Assembly: GCF_002895005.1 (NCBI RefSeq)
Contig: NZ_POWF01000001.1
Span: forward strand, 1-64,000
DNA length: 64,000 bases
From: Hanstruepera neustonica
GTDB taxonomy: Bacteria; Bacteroidota; Bacteroidia; Flavobacteriales; Flavobacteriaceae
Reading direction: 5' to 3'
The translations under genes and the position numbers were made by a program. The notes under the pieces were generated by a model, which was not told where the DNA came from, ran no database searches, and was given only the letters and a program-made list of their open reading frames with translations. Within the stretch, counting starts at the first letter, position 1. The number at the start of each line of letters is the position of its first letter. Positions 53,721 through 63,528 of this stretch are shown here, piece after piece.

Positions 53721-53827
53721 AATTTAAATTTTTAATGTTAAACAGTTAATATTATCGAGTTCTTATGTTTCGACATGGCAAAGATGCGACGGCTTGCAAA
53801 TATTAGTCGGTAATTACATGTTTAAAT

Positions 53828-53860
53828 TCGTTTGTAAATGTTTGTTGTCGTTTGTAAATG
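53828..53860. repeat. 13-base direct repeat upstream of the ssb fragment
   Basis: TCGTTTGTAAATG occurs at 53828-53840 and again at 53848-53860, a period of 20 bases. It lies in the 178-base gap between the leftward ssb fragment and the rightward methyltransferase-fold gene. Two sites on one DNA face suggest a cooperative regulator, unidentified. Confidence 0.45.
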
Positions 53861-53898
53861 AATAATTTATTATATATTTAGGCATCTATATTACTGCT

Positions 53899-54543
53899 AT
53901 GGTGAGACTTTTAAGCTATTTATATCCTATTACAAGAAAAGTGAAATCTGATACTAATGGTATGTTGGAAATTACTTGGTACAACGGAAAAAAACTGTTG
54001 AATTCAAAAAATGCCAATTATTCTTATGGTTCCTTACAGGAAATTTTAAAATTTGGTTTGGAGCAAATTGACATGACACGGATTAAATCGGTCTTGCTTT
54101 TGGGGATTGGTGGTGGTAGTGTCATTCAAACACTTCGTGATGATTTCAACTATCAAAATATTATTACCGCTGTAGATATTGATTCAGAAATCATTAAAAT
54201 AGCTTTAGAAGAATTTAACCTGCAATCAGACAACAATTTGGAAATTGTTTGTGAGGATGCTCTGGAATTTGTACAAAAAAATTCCAATCAATTTGATTTA
54301 ATAATTATTGATTTATTTATTGATACAGAAGTTCCAGAGCCATTTTATGAACCTTCCTTTTGGGAAGAAATTTTAAAAATAAAAACCACATCTGGGACAA
54401 TACTTTTTAATGCTTCACTCGAAAAATCCATGACTAAAAAGTTGCAACAGGTCATTAGCTTTTTAAAATCGCGCGTTTATAAAGTTGATGTTTTTGAAGC
54501 CGTCAATAACACGAATACTGTCGTAATAACTAAATCCATATAA
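53899..54543 (+). CDS. Spermidine synthase-like protein
   Basis: 214 residues with a Rossmann methyltransferase/aminopropyltransferase fold: LLGIGGGSVIQTL (nucleotide loop), AVDIDSEIIKIA, EDALEFV and FDLIIIDLF. It is shorter than true spermidine synthases (about 280-300) and lacks the clear N-terminal beta domain. A true SpeE function is unproven; such short relatives are common in Flavobacteriaceae. Confidence 0.78.
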   Translation: MVRLLSYLYPITRKVKSDTNGMLEITWYNGKKLLNSKNANYSYGSLQEILKFGLEQIDMTRIKSVLLLGIGGGSVIQTLRDDFNYQNIITAVDIDSEIIKIALEEFNLQSDNNLEIVCEDALEFVQKNSNQFDLIIIDLFIDTEVPEPFYEPSFWEEILKIKTTSGTILFNASLEKSMTKKLQQVISFLKSRVYKVDVFEAVNNTNTVVITKSI

Positions 54544-54588
54544 TCTGTTAAATGGTATAATTATTATCTTTAAGCAATAATTTAAAGT

Positions 54589-55731
54589 ATGAAAAAACAA
54601 CTTTTATCTCTAGTCCTGCTTTTTTGCCTAACCATTGGCTATTCACAAATCACTGAAAAAATTACCCTAAACGATTCGGTTATTGGCTATTTAAAACAGA
54701 CGGTTCAAAATACGCAACTACCAGGTATCAACTTTTCAATTATTGACAATAGAGGAAAGATTAAAAACTATTCTGAAGGTTTCTCGGATATTGAAGAACA
54801 GGTTCCATTAACCACTAGCCATTCATTTTTTTCTGGCAGTATTGGTAAGACCTACGCAGCTACATTAGTTTTTAAATTAGTTGAATCTGGGGATATTGAC
54901 CTTAAAAAAGCTTATTTGGATTATTTCCCAGACACCGATTGGCTCAATAATCTTCCGAATATAGACGACATAACGGTAGAGATGTTGTTACAGCATACTT
55001 CTGGGTTGCCACGCTATGTCTTAAAACCTGAAATATGGAATACATTCCATGAGGATCCCAATAAGATCTGGTCTTATGAGGATAGATTATCCGTTATTTT
55101 TGAAGATGAACCTCTACATGAGGCTGGTAACGGATGGGCCTATTCAGATACCAACTATATACTACTAGGTATGCTTATTGAAAAGATAACTGGTGAGAAT
55201 TACTACGATTTGGTCAAAAATCAGATTTTAAAACCACAACATCTCTCACACACCTACCCTTCCCTGCAACGAAAAATTACCAATTTGGCAATAGGTTATT
55301 CGCGCATGCCTCCTGCTTTTCAGGTTCCAAACAAGACCGTTACCGACAAAGAATACTTTATTAACCCACAATTTGAATGGACAGGTGGTGGCATGGCATC
55401 AACCACTGAAGATTTGGCAAAATGGGCCAAGCTCTATTATGAAGGTGTGCTGTTAAGTAAAAATAGTTTAGTAAATATAACTACTCCAAATCCTAATGGA
55501 AAATTGGTTGAAGGCACAAGTTCGTATGGCATGGGAAGCTTTATCTATCAAACCGATCATGGTGAAGCCTATGGACATACTGGGTTTATGCCTGGATTTA
55601 ATTCTATTTTCATCTATTATCCAAAATATGGTATTGCAGCTGCCATGCAGATAAACTGCGATTATGCTGGTGGTGTCATCAATCTAAATGACTTTATGGA
55701 TGATTTAATTGCTATTTCCCTAACAAAATAA
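54589..55731 (+). CDS. Serine hydrolase of the beta-lactamase family
   Basis: 380 residues. Signal peptide at about 1-19. SxxK motif S84-I-G-K87, YxN-type WAYSDTNY and a third-box HTG in YGHTGFMPG match class C beta-lactamase/D-alanyl-D-alanine carboxypeptidase-like hydrolases. Predicted periplasmic or secreted. Could be an esterase, peptidase or penicillin-interacting protein; the sequence does not establish antibiotic resistance. Confidence 0.88.
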   Translation: MKKQLLSLVLLFCLTIGYSQITEKITLNDSVIGYLKQTVQNTQLPGINFSIIDNRGKIKNYSEGFSDIEEQVPLTTSHSFFSGSIGKTYAATLVFKLVESGDIDLKKAYLDYFPDTDWLNNLPNIDDITVEMLLQHTSGLPRYVLKPEIWNTFHEDPNKIWSYEDRLSVIFEDEPLHEAGNGWAYSDTNYILLGMLIEKITGENYYDLVKNQILKPQHLSHTYPSLQRKITNLAIGYSRMPPAFQVPNKTVTDKEYFINPQFEWTGGGMASTTEDLAKWAKLYYEGVLLSKNSLVNITTPNPNGKLVEGTSSYGMGSFIYQTDHGEAYGHTGFMPGFNSIFIYYPKYGIAAAMQINCDYAGGVINLNDFMDDLIAISLTK

Positions 55732-55742
55732 ATATTAGTGAT

Positions 55743-56093
55743 ATGCAAAAACAGTGTCTAGAATGTGGTGAAAAAATAGTAGGTAGAGTTGATAAAAAAT
55801 TCTGTAGTGATGCTTGTCGTAACTCCTATAACAACCGAATAAACAAGGATAGCAAAAACCTCATCAGAAATACCAATAATCGACTTCGAAAAAACTACCG
55901 CATTCTGGAGGAATTAAATCCTGATAAAAAAACAAAAACGTCTCGAGCAAAATTGATAGAAAGAGGATTTGACTTTAACTACTTCACCAGTATCTACACC
56001 ACCAAAGTTGGCACTGTATATTACTTTGTTTACGACCAAGGGTATTTACCATTGGAAAATGATTATTACGCTTTGGTTAAACGGGAGGATTGA
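55743..56093 (+). CDS. Zinc-ribbon protein
   Basis: 116 residues. An N-terminal zinc ribbon with C5, C8, C21 and C25 (CLECGEKIVGRVDKKFCSDAC) precedes a basic region and a C-terminal beta-like region. Similar to DUF2116-type zinc ribbons common in Bacteroidota. No signal peptide; cytosolic. Function unknown. It starts 11 bases after the hydrolase gene stop. Confidence 0.78.
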   Translation: MQKQCLECGEKIVGRVDKKFCSDACRNSYNNRINKDSKNLIRNTNNRLRKNYRILEELNPDKKTKTSRAKLIERGFDFNYFTSIYTTKVGTVYYFVYDQGYLPLENDYYALVKRED

Positions 56094-56294
56094 TTGTTTC
56101 ACCCTCACTCTATGCTAAATAACCCCCAAATCAAATCCGCATAATAAACGTCTATGATATTTTCTTGATGAAAATCAATCTATTATTCATGATTATACAA
56201 TGAATATCCATGAAAATATTTGTCGGCATAAACTTACGCATTTAGTTGAATGTTAGAATTTTAACATTTATATTTAAAATTTTAATTACAACTC

Positions 56295-58355
56295 ATGAAG
56301 CAACTACTACTTTTTTCTACTTTTTTTATTGGAATTTCTTTAGGCTTTGGTCAACAGAGTAAAATTGATAGTTTAAAACAAAATCTATCTATAAATATCG
56401 ATGATGGTGAAAAATTAAAAACTTATAAGGACTTATTTTTAGTAGTATTCAATAGCGACAATTTTCATGAATTAGATTCAACCTTAATTCAAAACATGAA
56501 TGCCTTGTCTAAAAAAATGAACGATAAGGAAGCGGAAATTAAGAGTTATATGCTATTTGTTTCCCATTTTATGAGAAATGAAAACTTCGAAATAGCTGAA
56601 AATTATTCTAACCTCCTTGAGGTAAATATCGGTAGATTTGAAGACTTAAATTTATATTACCAAGTTCAAAACTTAAGAGGTAGAATGTATCATCACTTTA
56701 TGAATTATGATGCTGCAATTGATATTTACCAAAAAGCTATTAGTAAATTTAATAAGCAGCCTAAAGGAGAAATAATTTTTGATTTATACTCAAATATAGC
56801 CAGTTCCTATAGGAATAACAATCAGCTTAATGAAGAAACTGACGCATTAATAAATGCAATAGAATTTTCTGACTCAAATTCAAATAAAGAAAATCAAGCA
56901 TATTCACGTTATAGTTTAGCTTGGGCCTATTTGAATAGAGCAAATTATTCAAAAGCTATCGATTATTTTAAATCAGGTATTGATATTATTGAGAAAGAAA
57001 AGATAATAAAATATAGATATTTTCATAATGGACTAGGATTAGCCTATTCAAGATCAGGACAATTTGATTTAGCACTTAATCATTATTTAACTGCTCTTTC
57101 TTTTTTTAAAGATACAAAAAATGTTCGTTTTGAATTTGATACATTAAATAATATCTCTGCTTTATTTACAAGAATGAACAAGCCTTCTAAAGGAGAAGAA
57201 TATGCTAGGTTAGCTCTTGAAATAGCTAATAATTTAAAACACCCAATAGCTATTTCAGCTGCTAAGCAAAATCTCGCAGCTTCATTAAAAGATTTAGGTA
57301 AATATAATGAAGCGGAGCAGTTGTTTCTCGAGTTATTAAAAGATACTTTAAGTTTTAAAAATAATGATATACACTTCAAAAATTCTCTATTCTTAAACCT
57401 CTCCGACATATATTACAATACTAATAATTATAAAGATTCTTATATCTTTTTAAAAAAGAATCTTGCTCTGTCAGACTCTATTAATAAACAAAACCTAGAT
57501 TCAAAATTTTCAGATATAGAAACCAAATACCAAACTGAAAAAAAAGAAAAAGAAAACCTTCAACTCAAAGCTGATAATACTGAACAAGCATTACTTACCC
57601 AAAAAGCCAATGCCCGAAACTGGATATTAGGGTTAGGAATCTTACTATTGAGTGTTTCTGCATTCTTTATCTGGAGGCGATACAAAGCAGAAGCCAAAGC
57701 CAAACAAATCATTAGTGACCAAAAAGACGAAATAGAACAACAAAAAAACATGGTAGAGACCTTGCAAAAGGAGTTGCATCATCGTATGAAAAACAACCTC
57801 TCGTTTATAGATTTATTTATCAATCTTGCTAAAGGACGTTTTGAAGACAAAGCCTACCAAAACAAACTTAACGAACTTCAAAACCGTATGCGCAGTATGT
57901 TTGAAGTACACAAACAACTCTTTAAAAAGGATGATGTAACTTCTGTACAGGCAAAAAATTATATCGACACATTGGTTGAAAATGTGAAACAAGCTTATGA
58001 GAAAGACAGTGTAACTATTACCAATACAACTAATGAAAACGAAACGCTTTTAGCCAACATCTCTTTTCCTGTTGGGTTAATAGTAAATGAATTTGTTACC
58101 AACTCTTATAAATATGCTTTTGAAGACCAAAAAGAAGGCACCATACATATTGCCTTAACCTCTCAAGACAATGTATATAAACTAGTACTTAAAGATAATG
58201 GCAAAGGCTTACCAAAAGATTTTGATATTAATGCATTGGATTCTTTTGGCCTGGAAACCATTCAATTATTAATCAAAGAGTATGGTGGTACATTTACCAT
58301 TGATGGTTCCAATGGTGTTGCTATGAACATAACCTTACCCAAAACTGCTGCATAA
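56295..58355 (+). CDS. TPR-containing sensor histidine kinase
   Basis: 686 residues. Signal peptide (about 1-18), periplasmic TPR region (about 60-400), a transmembrane helix (about 438-456), coiled coil (about 460-485), HisKA_2-type phosphoacceptor box ELHHRMKNNLSFI with H496 before Arg, and a HATPase_c domain (about 590-686; NEFVTNSYKYAF, DNGKGLP). It senses through its TPR part and phosphorylates the response regulator encoded 1 base downstream. Confidence 0.9.
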   Translation: MKQLLLFSTFFIGISLGFGQQSKIDSLKQNLSINIDDGEKLKTYKDLFLVVFNSDNFHELDSTLIQNMNALSKKMNDKEAEIKSYMLFVSHFMRNENFEIAENYSNLLEVNIGRFEDLNLYYQVQNLRGRMYHHFMNYDAAIDIYQKAISKFNKQPKGEIIFDLYSNIASSYRNNNQLNEETDALINAIEFSDSNSNKENQAYSRYSLAWAYLNRANYSKAIDYFKSGIDIIEKEKIIKYRYFHNGLGLAYSRSGQFDLALNHYLTALSFFKDTKNVRFEFDTLNNISALFTRMNKPSKGEEYARLALEIANNLKHPIAISAAKQNLAASLKDLGKYNEAEQLFLELLKDTLSFKNNDIHFKNSLFLNLSDIYYNTNNYKDSYIFLKKNLALSDSINKQNLDSKFSDIETKYQTEKKEKENLQLKADNTEQALLTQKANARNWILGLGILLLSVSAFFIWRRYKAEAKAKQIISDQKDEIEQQKNMVETLQKELHHRMKNNLSFIDLFINLAKGRFEDKAYQNKLNELQNRMRSMFEVHKQLFKKDDVTSVQAKNYIDTLVENVKQAYEKDSVTITNTTNENETLLANISFPVGLIVNEFVTNSYKYAFEDQKEGTIHIALTSQDNVYKLVLKDNGKGLPKDFDINALDSFGLETIQLLIKEYGGTFTIDGSNGVAMNITLPKTAA

Positions 58356-59201
58356 ATGAAGACAAAAGCACACATTTTAGTTGTTGAAGACAAAGCACTC
58401 ATCTACAAACGCCTTAAAATGATCTTGAAAGAGCATCATTATTCAGTTGATGATTACGCACCAAGTGTTGAAGAAGCTATTGGCAACATTAATAAAAAAA
58501 GACCTGATTTGGTGCTATTGGATATAGATTTACAAGGCGAACATAACGGTATTTACCTAGGTAACTTACTTAAAAAAGAATACAATATTCCATTTATCTA
58601 TGTAACCGATTTGGATGACGACCAAACCTTTTACGAAAGCCTTCAAACCAAGCATGATGACTTTATCCCTAAAAAGGATATTAACCTTACCGAAGAAGAG
58701 CCTATTGTCATACAGACCAAACCTCATCTTGACAAGAAGCGACTCATTCGTTCCATACAAACCATTTTACAAAAGCAAACTGAAAACCAACAACCTTTAA
58801 GAGAGGGTATTATGGGGCTTATTGGTTATCTGGAAGATATAAAAGAATTAGATAAAAGCAGAGTAACTAGAGTGCCTGTAAAGTATGAGGACATTATCTT
58901 TTTTACTGTAAAACCATTTATAAATGAAAACGAAAAAGAAGAAACCTTAAGAGCCAATTATCTTTGGTTTAAAACCAGAAATGGCGAGTATTTTTTCTTA
59001 AAAACGTCGCTACGAGATATACAAAAAACCTTGCCTTATTATTTTGTGAGAATCAATGAAAGTTATATTGTAAACATTGCTCCAGATGTTCTAAAAGGTC
59101 GAATTAATGGTTCAAGACTATCTATACAAAACCAAGAATTCACAATAAAAAATACGTACAAAGAAGAAGTAAAATCACGATTGGAACACTTTTACTATTA
59201 G
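58356..59201 (+). CDS. LytTR response regulator
   Basis: 281 residues. The receiver domain (about 1-130) has D56 in LVLLDIDLQG as the phosphoacceptor and Lys at about 104. The LytTR DNA-binding domain (about 160-281) has the FVRINESYIVNI pattern. It forms a pair with the kinase directly upstream. The genes following (T9SS surface proteins) are candidate targets by position only. Confidence 0.9.
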   Translation: MKTKAHILVVEDKALIYKRLKMILKEHHYSVDDYAPSVEEAIGNINKKRPDLVLLDIDLQGEHNGIYLGNLLKKEYNIPFIYVTDLDDDQTFYESLQTKHDDFIPKKDINLTEEEPIVIQTKPHLDKKRLIRSIQTILQKQTENQQPLREGIMGLIGYLEDIKELDKSRVTRVPVKYEDIIFFTVKPFINENEKEETLRANYLWFKTRNGEYFFLKTSLRDIQKTLPYYFVRINESYIVNIAPDVLKGRINGSRLSIQNQEFTIKNTYKEEVKSRLEHFYY

Positions 59202-59305
59202 TAGGATAAAACCAATTTCCACTAGGTATCTTAAGATTATCACTATAATTTTTTATTAGTTATAAAGTGTTGCATTTTAGCATGAGAATCCTAAATCTTG
59301 TTAAG

Positions 59306-61294
59306 ATGAAAAAACAATTACTCTATTTTTTTACTTTTTTTTATTCCCTTTATTCTTTGGCTCAAGTATATAATGGAGACCTAACAATAAGCAGTCAATC
59401 AGAAATAGATAGTTTTAACTATTCTGAAATTACAGGAACTCTAACCATTGAAGAAACTACCACTGGTGACATAATCAATTTAAACGGATTAAGTATACTT
59501 ACTACCATTGATGGTGGGCTGTCAATTACAAACAATACATCATTAAGTTCTCTGAATGGTTTAGATAACCTCACATTTATAGGTTCAGGGCCTATTGATG
59601 CGCTTGGAAATGGAATAGGATTAAATATTGTAAACAATAATACTTTATCATCAATAGCATCTTTAACAAATGTAACTTCAATCGGAAGTAATTTAACTAT
59701 AACCGATAATCAATCATTACTTAACCTACTGGGGTTAGAAGGTATAACCTCAATAAGCGGAAATATCAGTATTTCTAACAATACTAATTTGAATACTTTA
59801 AATGGGTTAAATAACCTTACATCAGTTAATCAAGGTTCGGGATTCTTTAGCGGTTACCTCACTGTAGAGAATAATAGCTCTATAACAACATTACAAGGTT
59901 TAGATAATTTAAGCTTTGTGCGCGGTAATTTGAGGGTGTTAAACAATAGCTCTCTCATTAATCTCAATGGTTTAAATTCATTAACCACAACTAGCGCTAC
60001 AAGTGTTATCTCAATTGGTTCCAATAGTTCATTAACAACACTACAAGGAATACAAAATCTAACAGAAATAGGATCAATAAGTATATATAACAATAATTCA
60101 TTAGTGTCACTAAATGGTCTTCAAGGTTTGGTTAATATTTCAGGTTCAATAGCAATATTGAGTAATTCTAATCTTTCTTCATTAGATGGCTTAAATAATT
60201 TAGCTTATGTGGGTGGCAGTTTAGAAATAGGGAATGCAGAGCAAAATGGCGGTTATCCTATACCAGGGAATGTATCACTTATGTCTCTAAATGCTTTAAG
60301 TAACCTTACTATTATTGGAGACAAGTTAACAATCACAGGATGTGATTCACTAATATCATTAGATGGACTAGAAAACATCCATACAATTCAGCAAGATGAA
60401 TATTGGACTACTGAAACTCGATTACAAATAGGCAGTAATTTAACTGTTCAACAACATCCTACCTATGCTTATTATTATAATCCTCAGTTAACGGATTATT
60501 GCGGAATCCAACGTTTAATAACTCTAGGAGAAATTGCAATTCCTACTGATTTTATTATCAACAATAATGCATACAACCCAACACTTGCAGAAATAGAATC
60601 ATTAAATTGTACATTACCAGATCCGTTGGAAACAGTTTTTAAATGGAGGACAGCAACTAACAATGGTGGTGTTTCAATAACCGAAACTATTAATGGTGTT
60701 ACTGTTGCATTTATAGGAGATGATCTCTCAATTGTTGACGTTAGTGGTTATAGCCCTGGAGCTTATATTGGAGGAGGATATGACAACGTCATAAGAGCTT
60801 CAGTTACTTCTAGTGTCACTTTTATTTTTAGTGAAGCTGTAGATATTGTTTCTATTTTAACCTCAAGAAGTAATTATCCTGTAAACCATATTTTCACTCC
60901 TACTGGGGGAAGTAATAATGTAGTCACTACAACATCAACAGCTTATCCAAGCACAGTTAATTTAAATTGGGAAAATGTTACATCATTTACTGTCTCTACT
61001 GATGCAGCATCATTTGGATTTGATAATTTAAGAATTATTAATGACAACTCACTTTCAGTAAATGATTATGAGATTAATAATATAAAACTATACCCAAACC
61101 CAACCACAGACTACATAAAAATACAAAGCAATTTTGATATTAATTCAGTAGAAGTTTACTCGTTACACGGTCAAAAAGTGTTGCATGTTGAAAAGCAAAA
61201 AACAATAAATATCAGTTTATTACCAGAAGGTATTTACTTCTTAAAAGTAAAAACAAATAAAGGGGAAATTACAAAAAAGGTGGTTAAACGCTAG
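59306..61294 (+). CDS. Leucine-rich T9SS surface protein
   Basis: 662 residues from ATG 59306 (MKKQLLYFFTFFYSLYSLAQ signal peptide). Residues 45-440 or so hold many repeats of the LxxLNGLxNLTxIxGxLxI type, akin to receptor L-domain/leucine-rich repeats of bacterial surface proteins. A beta domain (about 465-575) follows, then a T9SS type A sorting domain (about 590-662; LYPNPTTDYIKI). Upstream in-frame GTG codons lack a signal-like N-terminus. Predicted secreted or cell-surface adhesin-like. Confidence 0.85.
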   Translation: MKKQLLYFFTFFYSLYSLAQVYNGDLTISSQSEIDSFNYSEITGTLTIEETTTGDIINLNGLSILTTIDGGLSITNNTSLSSLNGLDNLTFIGSGPIDALGNGIGLNIVNNNTLSSIASLTNVTSIGSNLTITDNQSLLNLLGLEGITSISGNISISNNTNLNTLNGLNNLTSVNQGSGFFSGYLTVENNSSITTLQGLDNLSFVRGNLRVLNNSSLINLNGLNSLTTTSATSVISIGSNSSLTTLQGIQNLTEIGSISIYNNNSLVSLNGLQGLVNISGSIAILSNSNLSSLDGLNNLAYVGGSLEIGNAEQNGGYPIPGNVSLMSLNALSNLTIIGDKLTITGCDSLISLDGLENIHTIQQDEYWTTETRLQIGSNLTVQQHPTYAYYYNPQLTDYCGIQRLITLGEIAIPTDFIINNNAYNPTLAEIESLNCTLPDPLETVFKWRTATNNGGVSITETINGVTVAFIGDDLSIVDVSGYSPGAYIGGGYDNVIRASVTSSVTFIFSEAVDIVSILTSRSNYPVNHIFTPTGGSNNVVTTTSTAYPSTVNLNWENVTSFTVSTDAASFGFDNLRIINDNSLSVNDYEINNIKLYPNPTTDYIKIQSNFDINSVEVYSLHGQKVLHVEKQKTINISLLPEGIYFLKVKTNKGEITKKVVKR

Positions 61295-61367
61295 TTGTTT
61301 ATTACTTGCTATTAATCAGTTTAAATTAAAATATATTACATTTTCATTTTGTTTTATATAAATCTAT

Positions 61368-61393
61368 GAGTTTATTAACTTTATAATAAACTC
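61368..61393 (+). promoter_or_regulatory. Inverted repeat in front of the FG-GAP gene
   Basis: GAGTTTATT (61368-61376) and AATAAACTC (61385-61393) pair perfectly over an 8-base loop, 8 bases before the ATG. It could be an operator or a leader hairpin near the ribosome binding site. Confidence 0.45.
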
Positions 61394-61401
61394 TACACTA
61401 T

Positions 61402-62832
61402 ATGAAATATTTATTATCGCTAATATTAATGTGCTTTTATGGTTCTGTCTCTTGTCAGATAAACTTTATTGATATTACCCCTTTTGAATCTGAAAACAAC
61501 CCAGTGTTAACTGGAAAAGTTGGCAAAGTTAGAATTGCAACGGATGATTTTGGAAATACACTTTTACTAACTTCTGGAATTATTTCAAATGAATCTGACC
61601 CACCAGCTTATCAAACCACTTTATACAACCTAAATACTTTAACAGAAATCAACACTCCATTATTAAATATTGTAAATGGTGATATGGAGTTTTTAGATGC
61701 CAATGCAGATGGTTGGTTAGATATTGTTATGTCTGGAGGTATAATTGGTGTAGGGAATAGTGCGAAAATCTATATAAATAATGGTAACAATACGTTTTAC
61801 GAATCTACTCAATATATTAGACCACTTATAGTTGGGAATATTTCTATTGTTGATATTGATGATGATGGAGATGATGACATGTTTTTTGATGGTAGCCCAG
61901 GACCTCCATTTAATTTTTCAGATGCCTATATAAGTAATGGAAATGGTACTTTTAATAGAATTGAAGATTCTCCAATTGGAGCACCAAATTTTAAGAGAAT
62001 AATGCACCCATCTACGTCACAAGAAGTTATTGCCTATGCTGGCAAAGACCATATTTACACTGTAGATGGAAATTTGACACCAACTATTCTTTATACTTAT
62101 TGTGATTGCACTTTTGGGGATGCTAAATTAGGAGACTTAAACAATGATAGCTTTATTGATGTTGTAATTCCTGTTTACAATAGTGATAGTATAGAACTCA
62201 AATTCTATTTAGGGGCTTCTAATGGTGTTTTTACCGAAATAAACTCTGGTTTATCATGGGAAAAGGTAAATGTCCCTGAAAATGGAACAGATTTTAGTTA
62301 TGAATTAGTGGACGTTGACCAAGATGCTGATTTAGATATTTTTACTACGTTTAAAAAGTTGCCTGAAACAGATGACCCAAATGAAGAACTACCAACTATG
62401 AGTGTTTTTGAAAACAATAATGGTACTTTTTCATTATCATTTAATTTTTCTGAAACACTTGAAAGTATTGCTATGGTTACTCATGATATTGACGCAGATT
62501 CAGATTTCGATCTTATCTTTATGGGAAAAATTATAGGTTCTAACCCCTGGGATTTGCAATTAAACGTTTTTGAAAATAACTCACAAACCTTATCAGCAAT
62601 TGAAAACGTAGTAGAAACTATTAAAATTTACCCAAACCCAACCACTGACTTCATAAATATACAAGCCAATTTTGATATTACTACAATAGAAGTATACTCT
62701 TTTCAGGGTCAAAAAGTATTATCTGTTGAAAACCAAAAAACTATAAATATTCGTTCATTACCTAAAAGCATCTACTTTTTAAAATTAAAAACAGTTAGAG
62801 GAGCCTTCACAAAAAAAATCATTAAACAATAA
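61402..62832 (+). CDS. FG-GAP/VCBS-like T9SS secreted protein
   Basis: 476 residues. Signal peptide (about 1-19). Four calcium-loop-like motifs are spaced along residues 90-380: DANADGWLDIV, DIDDDGDDDMF, DLNNDSFIDVV and DVDQDADLDIF, as in FG-GAP beta propellers. The C-terminal T9SS sorting domain (about 400-476; IYPNPTTDFINIQ) is nearly identical to that of the preceding gene. Predicted cell-surface or secreted calcium-binding protein. Confidence 0.85.
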   Translation: MKYLLSLILMCFYGSVSCQINFIDITPFESENNPVLTGKVGKVRIATDDFGNTLLLTSGIISNESDPPAYQTTLYNLNTLTEINTPLLNIVNGDMEFLDANADGWLDIVMSGGIIGVGNSAKIYINNGNNTFYESTQYIRPLIVGNISIVDIDDDGDDDMFFDGSPGPPFNFSDAYISNGNGTFNRIEDSPIGAPNFKRIMHPSTSQEVIAYAGKDHIYTVDGNLTPTILYTYCDCTFGDAKLGDLNNDSFIDVVIPVYNSDSIELKFYLGASNGVFTEINSGLSWEKVNVPENGTDFSYELVDVDQDADLDIFTTFKKLPETDDPNEELPTMSVFENNNGTFSLSFNFSETLESIAMVTHDIDADSDFDLIFMGKIIGSNPWDLQLNVFENNSQTLSAIENVVETIKIYPNPTTDFINIQANFDITTIEVYSFQGQKVLSVENQKTINIRSLPKSIYFLKLKTVRGAFTKKIIKQ

Positions 62833-62843
62833 ACATTTATATT

Positions 62844-63443
62844 ATGAAAACTTTTTTTAAATCAATAGTACTTAGTGCTTTTTTTCTTATGGTTGGAACC
62901 TCTAAAGTGTTTGGTCAATCATGCAGAGAAATAATTTCTAATGAATATGATGCCGATACAGATATTGAATATTCACAATTAATTGGAGGAATTATTTATG
63001 ACGATAAAGCTAAAAGTGTTATGACAGGCATACAAGACATTGTAGCACTATACGCTGGAAAAACCATTGATGGCGAGTTGTTGGTTTACATGCAACATAC
63101 AAGATATGTAGATAGCCATAAAACAAATGCTAGGGACAACTTGTCAATTGGCAAAGACAAGGAGGTAATTATTATAGGTAGCTTTGGAAAAATAACCTTA
63201 AATGCACTTAAAGATCAAAGTCCTACTTCTGAAGACAAAGCTATGAGCGGCTCAACAAAAAACAAAATATGTCAAGTATATCCAATTACAGCTGAAGACC
63301 TTGAAAAACTATGTTCTGGACTTATAAACACAGTCATTGTTAATTATGATACTGCACCTAAACTCATCAAAAAAATTAAAGAAAAAGACGCTAAAAAACA
63401 TTTAAAATATTGGGCTTGCTCACCTAAAGAACTAAATAAATAA
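62844..63443 (+). CDS. Secreted protein of unknown function
   Basis: 199 residues with a signal peptide (about 1-24, ending VFG). The mature region is mixed alpha/beta with four Cys (C27, C155, C167 and C193 region) and no recognised family. Eleven bases follow the FG-GAP gene stop, so it may be co-transcribed. A strong terminator follows. Confidence 0.65.
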   Translation: MKTFFKSIVLSAFFLMVGTSKVFGQSCREIISNEYDADTDIEYSQLIGGIIYDDKAKSVMTGIQDIVALYAGKTIDGELLVYMQHTRYVDSHKTNARDNLSIGKDKEVIIIGSFGKITLNALKDQSPTSEDKAMSGSTKNKICQVYPITAEDLEKLCSGLINTVIVNYDTAPKLIKKIKEKDAKKHLKYWACSPKELNK

Positions 63444-63486
63444 TTGCTTTAGTATTATTTATAGTTGTAGTGTTTGCTATTAATTG

Positions 63487-63524
63487 AAAAAAAGGCCTCG
63501 AAAAAAATTACGAGGCCTTTTTTT
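63487..63524. terminator. Bidirectional terminator before the CBS gene
   Basis: AAAAAAAGGCCTCG and CGAGGCCTTTTTTT pair around a 10-base A/T loop; it can end both the rightward secreted-protein transcript and the leftward CBS-gene transcript. Confidence 0.88.
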
Positions 63525-63528
63525 CTGC

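Noticed and set aside
54589-55731. Antibiotic-resistance beta-lactamase
   Set aside because: Family motifs only; such hydrolases are mostly of other function, and nothing in the context suggests resistance.
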